From: Macrosoma leucophasiata
Taxonomy: Eukaryota > Arthropoda > Insecta > Lepidoptera > Hedylidae
Length of the DNA stretch: 64,000 bases
Direction of reading: 5' to 3'
Assembly (NCBI GenBank): GCA_036365455.1
Contig: JAWQUS010000017.1
Location: forward strand, 10,540,001-10,604,000
Numbering within the stretch: the stretch's first letter is position 1; every line of letters starts with the position of its first letter. The notes under the pieces are model-generated. The model was not told where the DNA came from. It worked only from the letters and a program-made list of their open reading frames with translations, and searched no databases. The translations under genes were made by a program, and so were the position numbers. This document shows positions 30,517 through 40,702 of the stretch, piece after piece.

Positions 30517-31343
30517 TTAACAGTTACTATAACTTATTTTTATTCATATAACGTTCGTCCATATTAATATGATGTTTTGTGTTTTCACAATATAAAGGAA
30601 AATTTTGACTTCAGGCAGATATTTTTCTTTATGGCCCTATTATTATTATTATAAAAGTATGTCATTTTTTACCGAAATTTGAGACTTAAAGTTTTTTAGA
30701 AACTGTGTCCTCTAATTTTCATTCATCTAGTTGTTGTTCCAAACTAAAAAATCAGTTCGATTAAGGCATGCAATTATTTATTTTGCACATTAATTCCGCT
30801 GGTCTTCATTACGTAACTTCCACTAGGCGAATTTTTGCTTATGTTTTATTTATTGTTCTTTATATTCAAACCATAAACCTTCTAATTTACTTCTAAGGTA
30901 CTTTTTTATCTAAACACATGATAAATAATTACAGGTTCATAGAATGCCAGTTGTCTATGAGCGTACTACGCTCCGTTTTACATTCTCACATGTCAACTTG
31001 ACAATGCGCGCTCGGAGGTTGCTCACCTCCATTGTGCGCATCCACTATCTAATGCTCTGACGTCGCATAATTAGATGAGAAACGATTGTGCTGATATAAC
31101 GTGTCATCTCCTTTGTAACTATGCTCGCCTAGTACATCGGACGCGGGTGAGATTGTATTGACTCGGATTTGAATGACAAGGCCTGACAGACCTTGTCCAT
31201 GAGGGCCAGAAATCCATGAAATTCTAAAAAAACAGTAGAGTGCGAGCCAGACTTCCGTACAGTTATTTCCATACACATCAATTGTAATCAATCTGTAATT
31301 TAAAATACCTACTATAGACATAATACGTGACTTGTTATGTTCG
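30517..31343. other. No gene; small hairpins at 30963-31053
   Basis: GAGCGTA/TACGCTC (30959-30973) and GGAGGT/ACCTCC within CAATG/CATTG (about 31003-31036) form closely spaced hairpins. Open frames do not resemble known proteins. Confidence 0.45.
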
Positions 31344-31462
31344 TATGTATGTATCTTCACGCCAAGTTCCTTACGGGGTTGGCAGAGAGTGTGGAGCACC
31401 AGATATCCCGGTCTTGACACACCTCCTGTGCTTTACTACATTCATCATTCTCTTCATAACAA
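31344..31462 (-). repeat. Family H repeat, near full copy
   Basis: GTATCTTCACGCCAAGTTCC, GCAGAGAGTGTGGAGCACCA, TATCCCGGTCTTGACACACC and CATTCATCATTCTCTTCAT are in the reversed order of 33006-33147. Confidence 0.6.
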
Positions 31463-31918
31463 TATAATATATGCACGCCGATTCCAAAGAAAATCTGCGT
31501 CGACCAAAATTATGTTATTTCAAGAATCTTAGCAAGATTCGTACAACAATTTGAAAAACAAAAGTGCAAGAAAATTAAAATTGTTAATTTATTATCTTGA
31601 GAACCGAATTAACATTTTCCCACATTTAAAATATTTTGAACTCACCAGAGTAAATAGTTTACATTTAAACTTTAATATGGAAGTCTACTTAAGTCTGTTG
31701 ATAGAATAGAAGATTTTCCTTTCGGTGAGATAATAATATTTTTGAATACTGGCAACTTTCCTCTAGATAATATTTCAGTGCTGTTTCACCTTGTGTCTTG
31801 TTTTATATATATATACAAATCAGGTACATGGAACTTTCACATGATTCTTTAATAACTCAATTAAAAAGGCCAAAGCTCTTCTTCTTGCCACTGTATAGTA
31901 AGAAAGTTCAGTACTTTT
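31463..31918. other. AT-rich DNA, no recognisable feature
   Basis: Nothing beyond A/T-rich runs and TATATATATA at 31806. Confidence 0.45.
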
Positions 31919-32043
31919 ATACGCCCCGTCGTAATAATCACAGAAGCTAAAAAACTTAAGTTTTATGTAGACGTCTATAAACTCCTTATTATTCACTTAA
32001 CATTGGTGTGGATTGTTTGCTTGTTTGCACTTTCATAACATGA
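31919..32043 (+). repeat. Family A, degenerate 3' fragment
   Basis: ACGCCCCGTCGTAATAATCA, TGTAGACGTCTATAAACTCC, TTCACTTAACATTGGTGTGG and CTTGTTTGCACTTTC follow the A tail order with many changes. Confidence 0.45.
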
Positions 32044-32181
32044 CCAACAATGTTAATCATAGACACGTGTTATATCAACTACTTTCCTTTCAAGAAAATA
32101 TTGTTCTCTCTTATATTATGTGTCTATACACAGAATACACCATATAGAAGGATATTAAATTCATTCTCATTATATGAGAAT

Positions 32182-32541
32182 AAAGCGCGCATGGCCCCGC
32201 GGCTGGTGTAGATCGTAAGCGATCTATTCGGTTAAGCGATACGGGCGCGGTCGTGTGTGTGATAGGTCACCACTAGTGGCAAATTAAAAAAATATGCGCG
32301 TTGCCGTGCTTCGGAGAGCACGTTAAGTTGTCAGTCCCGGTTGCTATCAATAGATAGTAGTCGTTAAACCTTGTCAGAGGCCTTTTGAGTGGTTCGAAAA
32401 CATCCGACAGCGGGTTGGCCACTAACCCGTATCTCCACCACCCCACATTGGAGCAACGTGGAGGAGTAAGCTCCAGGCCTTCCCCCAAAAAGGGGAGAGA
32501 CTCGTGCCCAGCAGTGGGACGTATAATGGGATGCCATTATT
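32182..32541 (+). repeat. 5S rRNA-derived SINE (family G), copy 2, with target duplication
   Basis: GGTTAAGCGATACGGGCGCG (5S-like control region, decayed) is followed by CGGAGAGCACGTTAAG, ACATCCGACAGCGGGTTGG and CCCAGCAGTGGGACGTATAA. TATGAGAAT flanks it on both sides (32173-32181 and 32542-32550), the direct repeat expected from retroposition. Confidence 0.78.
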
Positions 32542-32550
32542 TATGAGAAT

Positions 32551-33005
32551 GTAGACTTTTGATTATTCGATTAAACTACAATAACATTTCATCTATAGTT
32601 CATTATGTATGAGACTTATACTACTAATTATCGCCTATTTTACCAATAACTTCAAAACTTTTTATTTTAAAAATTATTTAAGAAGCAGTTTTGCGATCCA
32701 TAGAATAAGTATGTTTGTATACAAATAAGTAACTGACCTGTAAAAAGCTTAAGAACCTTTTGCAATGTCACTGTTTTCGTAGTAGGTTATGCGCGAGAGT
32801 TAACATATGCCTACAATGGTCATATCGGTGAACGCATCGGGACACACGATGGTAATTTTCCAAAGAGTAGCCACACACGCGTTCACTCTTAAATCCATGA
32901 ACGCATGACGGATTTTCTACCATTGTAACTGAATGGTACCAAAACTTTAGGGTATGTGAAAGTAATGATCAGTTTGCGATTTCAGAACAGTGATTGGGAA
33001 AATCA
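32551..33005. other. No gene; possible weak inverted repeat
   Basis: CCTACAATGG at 32810 and CTACCATTGTA at 32918, with GTGAACGCATCGGG and ATGAACGCATGACGG between, hint at an old palindromic element, not delimited. Confidence 0.35.
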
Positions 33006-33147
33006 TATGAAACAGACAAGCCATGTAGCCAATACAATGATGAATGTAGAAGAAGCAAGGGAGGTGTGCCAGGACCGGAATATCTGGCGTTCTACACTCT
33101 CTGCCTACCCTGTCAGAGACTTGGCAAGAAAATACATACATACACGC
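33006..33147 (+). repeat. Family H repeat
   Basis: AATGATGAATGTAGAAGAAG, GGTGTGCCAGGACCGG, CACTCTCTGCCTACCCTGTC and GACTTGGCAAGAAAATACAT. One frame gives EEAREVCQDRNIWRSTLSAY, reminiscent of the end of LINE ORFs. Confidence 0.6.
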
Positions 33148-33330
33148 CATTTAAACTGTTGGTTGGCATTCAATTAATCTCGGCTATGATTTATTCGAAC
33201 TTTACATGCAAATGTGGCATCATTTTTTTAATATGTGTTTATATTCATATTGGACGAGGAATTTATTATCATCATTTAATATAATATTTTGCTTGATAGA
33301 AATGTTGGGTCAAATCAAATCAATATTTAC

Positions 33331-33572
33331 AGATGGTAGAGTTCCGCTGCTGGGGCGCAACCGTATTTTCTGCCACCAAATGGTGTTAGTAGTGTTTAGC
33401 ACTATCGTGTATTAAAGTAATATATGGCCCCGTAACATAATAATATATCAAAGAGGCAAAGCATCTGCATTTTGGCCCTCAGTTTGGTGTAGATGTCTAT
33501 AGGCTGCCGTATTCACTTACCATCCCTGTGAACTACATGGTTGATTACAACCATCACTATTTTTAATAAATA
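33331..33572 (+). repeat. Family A (subfamily 2), degenerate
   Basis: CAGATGGTAGAGTTCCGC, TTTAGCACTATCGTGTATTA, ATGGCCCCGTAACATAATAA, GTGTAGATGTCTATAGGCTG and CCATCCCTGTGAACTACATG keep the order with gaps. Confidence 0.6.
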
Positions 33573-35636
33573 AAACTCAAAGAACCCCAATTCTATCTCG
33601 ACAAATTAAATCGAGGAATTAAATCGAAAAACCAAACGTTTTTCGATTGAATTTCTACCAATCGAACATTGTACACAGACTGTTACTTGACAATTGGCAT
33701 AAGAATTCTCATATTTCCATTGCGTTAAGCTTTGCTCCCAGTTATCAATTGAGAATGCGGGTCATTCTACCAAATCTGGTGAAAATACTCTACATCGGTC
33801 TACTTTAAATCGGTTATAATCACCTCTCAAGTACTGGACAATTGGACCGCAAGGCTTTACGTAATGTTTTGTATATATTAACGCGATCTTTTTATGTAAA
33901 TAGGTCTATTGAAAACGTATAATTTACTTTAATGGGATTTGCGTAAACAGAAAATGTAGCTTAGAGCTCGTTATGCATTCGTGTTGAGAGACAAATTCAA
34001 TAAACCTACAATTGAAAACAAAGGAAATATTTCAAGAATTTGAGCTATGACAATGATTTCCCATTTACATATATAAAAACTTAGAATTGAAAGAAGGAAT
34101 TCGGAACCGGGCTAGACAAACTGGCAAAATTATCGAAATCAGCGTGCATGCACGAAGAGAGAGATGAAAATTGATAGAGTATCAAACGAAATGGTGTAGA
34201 TAACTTCTTAAGAGAAAGAAAGATGAAACTAGATAGATATAGATTACAGAATTTATATGTACCTAATAGTCAAAAAACATAAAATAACATACACAAATAT
34301 ATATTTATAAATGAAAGGCGTTTTTAATCAAATCTATTCTATATTTATAACGTTTCACAAACTTTCAGTCCTTCAATCTGTTAGTATAACGTGTAACTGC
34401 GTAATCCCAAGCAAGACTTAGTTTTAGCACTAAAACTGAGAAATCTGTACGCTCGCGCAGACGGACATAAAATTAAATGACTGCAAGCTTTTCCAAACAT
34501 ATAATAAAGCAGGTGCAAGTCATGTTCAGCAGTTAATCTTTCGTTTATTTTGCATTTCTAAACTTAAGTTTAATGTTTATGCGTATAATTAGATATGTTT
34601 GTATGCAAATCATATTTTTGTATAATGAATATTGCTAAAAATAAAATTAATTATGTAAAATTAATCATTTTAAGGCTACAAGATAATTTTCACTTACCAT
34701 GCAATTCATAACACATAAAATTACAAATCTTGTATCATGAAAAACAAACATCACGATCATTAAACTTTTACTTTCGAATTAAATTAGTCCAAAAAATGAA
34801 GAAACAACATATTTTATTATTTTAAGCCATTACCTAAGTACTAAGCAGTGACTCAATAATGATCGCAAATGCTCAACTGAATATCAAAGCAAACCATTAT
34901 TATGTGAATTTATATATCTCACTAGTAACACAAAAATACAATTAAACAGACATATCGATCTCTACATCTTGCCACATTCTCCAATAATGATAACCGACAA
35001 TAAAGATAAGAGATATAATTCTAAAACATTTCAGCGATTTGCTTAATACTACATTTCCTACACTTGTGGGAAATAAAATTAAAGCAAAGCTGCGTAATAT
35101 CCGCTCGATTCTCGGTTATTATGAAAATTATATTTATTCGCTTATTTCAACAGTCAGTTGTTTAATCATGTTGCAATTTAATATCTGATGTTTCCGCATT
35201 GCAGTGTTTGTTAAATTAAATTTAAGGCGAAACACACCTGCGATCAGGGAGATGCAATAAATTTTATACCTTTAAATTGCTACGTGCGTATGTAGTAATA
35301 AAATATGGGGTGTTATAACTCTCATAAATAATAGAGGTATTTAAAAAAGGATGGAAATTATTTTGATCATTATAGGTCACACCGACTCTTTCAGAAGTTT
35401 GAAATTAAGTAAGTGATATGGACGTTTTTTTTTCGAAGAATTTCGCGTAAGTATGCATGTATAATTAATATTTTATGATAAGTTGAACCAAGAATGAGGT
35501 GATATTTAGACCGCTACCATCGGGCAATTGATGGGGCGATATAGCTTGTTCGCAGGTAACATTTGTTAACGGATACTAAATGAGTGCTTCAAATTTCTTC
35601 TCTCTAGTGATTAGTTTTGACGGTACTGATACATTA
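33573..35636. other. AT-rich DNA, no recognisable feature
   Basis: The longest plain stretch in the window. No repeat words and no plausible coding region were seen. Confidence 0.5.
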
Positions 35637-35760
35637 ACTCAGTACCCTAGTGGTAGTAGCCCGCTACTACTACGCTAGGGTCTTGGGTTCGAATCCTGGG
35701 TTGGAGACTATCAAAGATAACAGTGTAAAATCTTTTATCTCTGGTTCTATTGGGATTAGG
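35637..35760 (+). repeat. tRNA-headed SINE (family B), copy 4, head part
   Basis: CTCAGTACCCTAGTGGTAGT (A box) and GTCTTGGGTTCGAATCCTGG (B box) make this one of the best-preserved promoters of the family, with GACTATCAAAGATAACAGTG and GGTTCTATTGGGATTAGG following. It stops before the TACCTCGGAG part. Confidence 0.7.
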
Positions 35761-35827
35761 CGTTTGGGGATGACAGGCGTTACTTCTTATTCTCTGTGCA
35801 ATATTGCATAAATTGTGCAGCATTATG

Positions 35828-35965
35828 TCTTGTAATGAGTTCAACGGCAGGTTGGCGAGACAAGGGCGGTGACGGGGCCGCGGGCGCGACATCCCGCCGC
35901 TTCCTCATTGTATACCCGCATGCCCGTGCTTTGCGACCGCCCGGACATTCCTCACGAAATGTAGT
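35828..35965 (+). repeat. GC-rich direct repeat, copy 1
   Basis: GTTCAACGGCAGGTTGGCGA, GGGCGGTGACGGGGCCGCGG and GCGCGACATCCCGCCGC are repeated about 310 bases downstream. The strand is arbitrary. I do not recognise the sequence. Confidence 0.6.
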
Positions 35966-36137
35966 GGTAAGTAAGGGTACACTTACAGAAAATCCTATTT
36001 TAAAATATGTATCGGTTACAGTTTCCAATTAGAAATTTCGATTGTGTGTTGATACTTAAGACAAAGCATTTTTTAGAAAAAAAATACAGCTACATAGATT
36101 CCTTCTATTATAATATATTATCATACCGCATTGTGTA

Positions 36138-36288
36138 ATAAGTTCAACAGCAGGTTGGCGAGACAGGGGCGGTGACGGAGCCGCGGGCGCGACAACCCGC
36201 CGCGCCGCTCCCTCCGAATGCCCGTGCCCGCGTGCCCGTGCCTTGCAAGGCCCGGGCGCCCGTCTATTCCTAACAAAATGTAATGAAG
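36138..36288 (+). repeat. GC-rich direct repeat, copy 2
   Basis: GTTCAACAGCAGGTTGGCGA, GGGCGGTGACGGAGCCGCGG, GCGCGACAACCCGCCGCGCC and then GCCCGTGCCCGCGTGCCCGT. Both copies end near an AAATGTA word (ACGAAATGTAGTGG, ACAAAATGTAATG). Confidence 0.6.
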
Positions 36289-36383
36289 GCGCGCCAAATC
36301 GTCTCGCTTTTTTCAATTAAGTTAGATATAATAAAATGTCGTGAAGAAAAAATATCCATTGAGATTTTATTTTACTTCTACTT

Positions 36384-36420
36384 TATTTTCTACATTCATC
36401 ATTCTCTTCATACAAGCACG
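36384..36420 (-). repeat. Family H fragment
   Basis: TCTACATTCATCATTCTCTT CATACAAGCACGC matches the distal end of H at 31344-31462. Confidence 0.4.
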
Positions 36421-36648
36421 CTGATTCCTTAGTCTCTGGACAGATAAAGTAGGTACACACAAAATACCTTTAAATAAAGTAACTGGTACTATACCAAATA
36501 AAATGTTCTATTTTGTTAAAAAAAAGAACAAAAGGCATCAACGCGGGGATCAATCGTGAAACTTCAAGTGTAGAGTAAAAGTGGCCGAAGCAGTTAGCTC
36601 AGCAAATAACTTTTTCCTCGTTATACCCAATTGTAATACTTATCAGAA

Positions 36649-37902
36649 TATTTGGGGAAAAAGTTTCTTCGCATTTTTAAGATAATTCAAAACATTTTTT
36701 TATATAGTTTATTTAAATTTACATAAAGTATGTATGTACCATTTTGTTCGATAACCTTTTGCCATCTTGTAGGTAGGGACATGATCCCATTGCTATAAAC
36801 ATTTTGGGACTTCTCATCAAAATACCGCGACAAGTGGATTTGGCAGTCCTCTCGTGATGTTAACCTAACATTGCATAAAGAATTCTGAAGGTGCAAGGTC
36901 AGGACTATACGGCGGATGCATTAACACCTCCCAGCCAAACTCTCTTAATTTTTGCTGAGTGGCTATAGATGTGTGAGGTCTAGCGTTATCATGATGAAAC
37001 ACCACACCCCTTCTGTTGATCAATTCCGGCCGCTTTCTCTCAACTTCTTGCTTTAATCTCATCAGTTGTTCGCAGTAGAGTTCAGAATCGATAGTCCTGC
37101 CTGGTGGTAATAGCTCATAATGAATAATGCCCTTCCAATCCCACCACACACACAACATCACCTTATTGCGAGTTAACGCGGGTTTCGCCACAGTCTGTGA
37201 AGCCTGACCGGCCTTTGACCACGACCTTTTTCGCACGTTCTTGTCGTACGTGATCCACTTTTCATCACCAGTTATCAGCTTCTTCAAAAATGATTCGGTT
37301 TCATTACGTCGTAATAAAGAATCACAAATGAGTACACGGTTCATTAGGTTTCTTTCAGTGAGCTCGTGAGGTACCCAAATATCGAGTTTTTTTTTGTACC
37401 CAGCTTTTTTCAAATGCGCCAAAACTGTTTTGTGATCAATTCTCAGTTCTTCAGCTACGTCGTAACTACTGATATGTCGATCTTGCTCCACTTTTTAAAA
37501 ATGGCATCCATTTTATCCGTAATAGGGCGACCAGAGCGAGGTGCATCTTTGACATCAAAATTTCCGGATTGAAAACGCTTAAATCAAATTTGTGCTACTC
37601 TCACAGACACTGCACTAGGTCCATAAACATCGCAATTTTTTTTTGCTGCTTGCGTAGCATTTTTACCTTTTTTGTAGTAAAATTTTAAAATGTATCGAAT
37701 TTCTTCATTAGATTCACTCATCTTGACAGTACGAAAAACAAATGAAAATCACACATTTGCCTAATTTGAATTTGGAATTATGTTCTTTAAAATTTTAACT
37801 TTCAATGATACCAAAACCAGCCAGATACAAATACTACAGCCAAAGAGATTTTATTACAAGTTCATACATACTATAATGCGAAAAGACTTTTTCCCAAACC
37901 TA
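36649..37902 (-). mobile_element. Decayed mariner element
   Basis: About 1.25 kb. Inverted ends: TTTGGGGAAAAAGTTTCTTC from 36651 and, reversed at the right side, TTTGGGAAAAAGTCTTTTCG (37875-37898). A TA precedes the left end, and TA follows CC at the right. The size and the single transposase ORF fit mariner. Confidence 0.85.
36687..37721 (-). pseudogene. Mariner transposase, inactivated
   Basis: The reading starts at ATG 37721-37719 (MSESNEEIRYILKF). An N-terminal helix-turn-helix half is broken by a TGA at 37584-37586 (where Trp is expected) and a frameshift in the A-run near 37495. The central frame keeps the hallmark WVPHELT, ITGDEKW (first Asp), HHDNARPH (second Asp) and YSPDLAP. The third catalytic position, 34 residues after the second, is Glu (APSEFF) instead of Asp. 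A second frameshift near 36885 leads to the C-terminal piece SREDCQIHLSRYF...RWQKVIEQNG, ending at 36687. Total length about 345 codons is normal for mariner. With these breaks it cannot make active transposase. Subfamily not determined. Confidence 0.88.
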
Positions 37903-38127
37903 TTAGATAATTTGAAACTGATGATTGATGTTTGGACGTGCACTTGACTTATACTTCCATTATAGATTAATGGTATTTTATTACGTATAATATTTTTAAT
38001 ATATTTTTTCCAGTAAGTTTAACAGTTTATTTATATGTATATCTATCTTTACAAAAATCTATATTTAGAAACCTTAATTAATCTACATAATAAAAAAAAA
38101 ACATTTAAATATATTTAAAACCTAAAT
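37903..38127. other. AT-rich DNA, no recognisable feature
   Basis: Only A/T runs. Confidence 0.45.
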
Positions 38128-38248
38128 AATATTTTATTTAATTATTTATTTAGACTTAAATGCACTCAGTACATAAGGCGGGCTTAATGCCACAAGGCAT
38201 TCTCTGACAGCCAACCTTTGGGTAGTGGAACAGCGTTGTGGAAGGTGC
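38128..38248 (-). repeat. Family D: LINE 3' end with (AAAT)n-type tail
   Basis: Minus strand reads CTACCCAAAGGTTGGCTGTC, AGAGAATGCCTTGTGGCATT, AAGCCCGCCTTATGTACTGA and ends in TAAATAAATAATTAAATAA. This is the general form of insect LINE 3' UTRs. Confidence 0.6.
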
Positions 38249-38382
38249 AAATGGAAATTCTTAAAAACATAATGTAGTACATTGTTTAACATTGTTTTTA
38301 TATTATTTAATTATAAACAATTAGTAAGGGTAAAAGCGACTTCTTTACGATATTCAATAAACTGAAAAGTCTATTATATCGG

Positions 38383-38577
38383 TTGCCTAACTAGCATAGT
38401 TGGTAATAGATGGCGCTGCTGCTACCACAAAGCAATGCCATAGATGTGAAGGAAAGATTTGACTAATCGGGCAGGGCTTCAGTAGCTCAATTGGAAGAGC
38501 GGCTGGACTAGATTCCCAGTAGGTCGCGAGTTCGAGTCTCGCCTGAAGTCAAATTTTTCTTTCCATTTTTTTTTTAA
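38383..38577 (+). repeat. Family C tRNA-like retroposon, full copy
   Basis: Upstream block TTGCCTAACTAGCATAGTTG, AGATGGCGCTGCTGCTACCA, GTGAAGGAAAGATTTGAC; tRNA-shaped unit at 38475-38551 with acceptor GGCTTCA/TGAAGTC (one G-U); then ATTTTTCTTTCC. About 92% like the copy at 9888 by eye. Confidence 0.7.
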
Positions 38578-39262
38578 ATAACAATACTGTTTAACAAAAT
38601 AAAATATCATACATTACATATAAATGAAACTTATATATGTATATATTATTTAAATATATATATATATATATAAGAATTTTGTATATTATATGTCGAGATA
38701 ACTCATATATAAGTACGTGCACTAAAATAAATAATAATTATGTAATGGATCAAGAAAAGTTTATAACTCCAAGGTAAATTACAGTCATGGTTGCCATTAA
38801 CCGCAACCAAATAAACTTTAATGATATCTGGAAGGCTACTGCTGAACTATATTCGACTGCCTTTTTTTTAATAAGCTTAGGATTACGATTACAAAATTAA
38901 ATCGTCATGTTAATTTATTACATCATCTAAGAATCATGAAATGCCTTCCATTAAAAATACCGTAAGTGGATATAAACCAATATCGAACGTGTACTCGACA
39001 CAAAGATTGTACAAATTAAAATTTTGATTACAGTTAACTTTACAGTTGATTACAGGTCAATAACACGTGCGTAAAGTACCATTACGAAACCTGATTTTAC
39101 AAGGTACCTAGTGAATAAAACTAATTTTACGCGGCGTTTAAAAAGTCATTTCGAATGAAAGATTCGAATATAGATATTTAAATTTTCTTTTTTTATGGGA
39201 CCAAAGCAACAGACGCAGTTCGCATTAAATGTCAGTTTCAATACTATACAAAACAGACTATG
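38578..39262. other. AT-rich DNA, TA microsatellite
   Basis: ATATATATATATATA at about 38656-38671; otherwise no recognised feature. Confidence 0.45.
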
Positions 39263-39746
39263 AAAAAGCCAGCCAAGAGTGTGTCGGGCCATATACAACG
39301 TAGGGTTCTGGTTCTCAGTATATTTTTATAAGTTGATCGACTATTACTCGTAAACTTGTAAGCCTACTTAACTGTGATAATTCTCATTTTAACTTTTTTA
39401 TACGTACCTATATTTTGTTATAGATTTTTTTCACTTGCACAGTCACCACCGTTAACTGGCAGGGGAAGGGGCACTTGAGTCTAACAAAAAATGGCACTTT
39501 AAAGCTTAATAATATATATGCCGACCGAACCAACAAATTCCAATAAAGTCCTCTCCAGAGGAAGTAGTACAAAAAACTTTTTAAAGATTTTATTTTTTAC
39601 TTTGTTGGAATTAATAAAATGCATAATGTGCCAAATTATAGCTATCTAACACAAACAGTATTTGAGATATGTTGCTGATATACGGACGGACGGAAGGACA
39701 TGGCGAAACTACAAGGATTCCCAGTCGGCTACGTAACCCTAAAAAG
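39263..39746. repeat. Family L repeat, long copy
   Basis: Starts AAAAAGCCAGCCAAGAGTGT and GTAGGGTTCTGG, shares GATCGACTATTACTCGTAAA with 18851-19194, and ends ACGGACGGAAGGACATGGCG, GAAACTACAAGG and CGTAACCCTAAAAAGG. About 140 bp longer than the 18851 copy because of an internal segment near 39490-39660. Confidence 0.6.
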
Positions 39747-40321
39747 GTTGAAATTTTAAATTGAGGATTAATTTTAAAAAAAGACTAAAGTTTAATTTTA
39801 TCGATCTTTATTTCACAATGGTTTCCTGCAGCACTTACAAAAATATTGCTTAATACTGAACATTGTTTCAGAAATTTAACATTAAACTTAATTAAGCGCC
39901 CTACAAAAGTTCCTAGCGAAGTGGCAGTAAAATTTTTATTAATTATGCGGTAACGATTACAAACAATAAGATTAAAACGATACCTTTGTTCGTTTAACTC
40001 AAAGGTTACGGAATCGACTCGATAATTATTAACATTTACATGCCCCTTTGAATGATGCCGGAAATAATTCGAAAGGTAATTAATTATTAAGAAAGTATTT
40101 TTCAATTAATTGGATTTGTATCCTTATTTTTAAAGAAATAAACGTTCAAATTTATATTTTTTTAGTAGCTAGTGTTTTTAGTTACATTTATAAACAAAAC
40201 GCTACAAGAACCAATGCTAAATGTAAAATGTACAATACAAAAGTACAAAAAAAAATATTTCGCATCAATTTTTCGACCGAAGTAGTCAAATTTTCTAAAA
40301 TATATTTCATATAGTTTTTTA
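39747..40321. other. AT-rich DNA, no recognisable feature
   Basis: An open frame of 106 codons on the minus strand (39785-40105) has no similarity I recognise and ordinary AT-rich composition; probably chance. Confidence 0.4.
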
Positions 40322-40540
40322 TGTTATGATGATACTCGTAGCAAACAAGCGTGCAGTTCACACGAATGTTATGCGACGACTACTGTCAGTATGTATTATA
40401 GTACTCTGTGGACTACTGCCTATAGACATCTACACAAAAACAAGAGGTCAACATTTAGTTGCGCTACCATAAGGTTGCCACCCCTGAGGTACTAACATGT
40501 TTCGCCTTTAAGATAGAAATAGTGGGACCATACATATATT
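40322..40540 (-). repeat. Family A (subfamily 2), degenerate
   Basis: GTAGCAAACAAGCGTGCAGT, ACTGCCTATAGACATCTACA, GGTTGCCACCCCTGAGG and GTGGGACCATACATA are in order, with insertions such as the extra GTATGTATTATAGTACTCTG. Confidence 0.55.
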
Positions 40541-40557
40541 TGTAACCAAAAAAATAA

Positions 40558-40702
40558 GAAATTAAAGAAAAAACGGAAAGATAAAATTGAGTTCCACTGT
40601 GTGGGACTTCGGTAGCTTATTGGTAAAGCGGCTGGACTGGTTATCCAGAGGTCGTAAGTTCGATTTTTGCTTGAAGTCAAATTTTTCTTTTTCTTTAATT
40701 TC
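40558..40702 (+). repeat. Family C tRNA-like unit inside an inverted repeat
   Basis: The tRNA-shaped unit at 40605-40679 has acceptor GACTTCG/TGAAGTC, D stem GCTT/AAGC and a perfect 5-bp anticodon stem CTGGA/TCCAG (loop CTGGTTA). The T stem is weak (GTAAG/TTTGC). It is bracketed by a 15-bp inverted repeat, GAAATTAAAGAAAAA (40558) and TTTTTCTTTAATTTC (40688). Diverged from the other C copies; a tRNA gene is unlikely. Confidence 0.55.

Noticed and set aside
36865..37491. Active mariner transposase
   Set aside because: A stop codon, two frameshifts and a changed catalytic residue.
39785..40105. 106-codon minus-strand ORF as a host gene
   Set aside because: Composition follows the AT-rich background, no known domain, no promoter or splice context.
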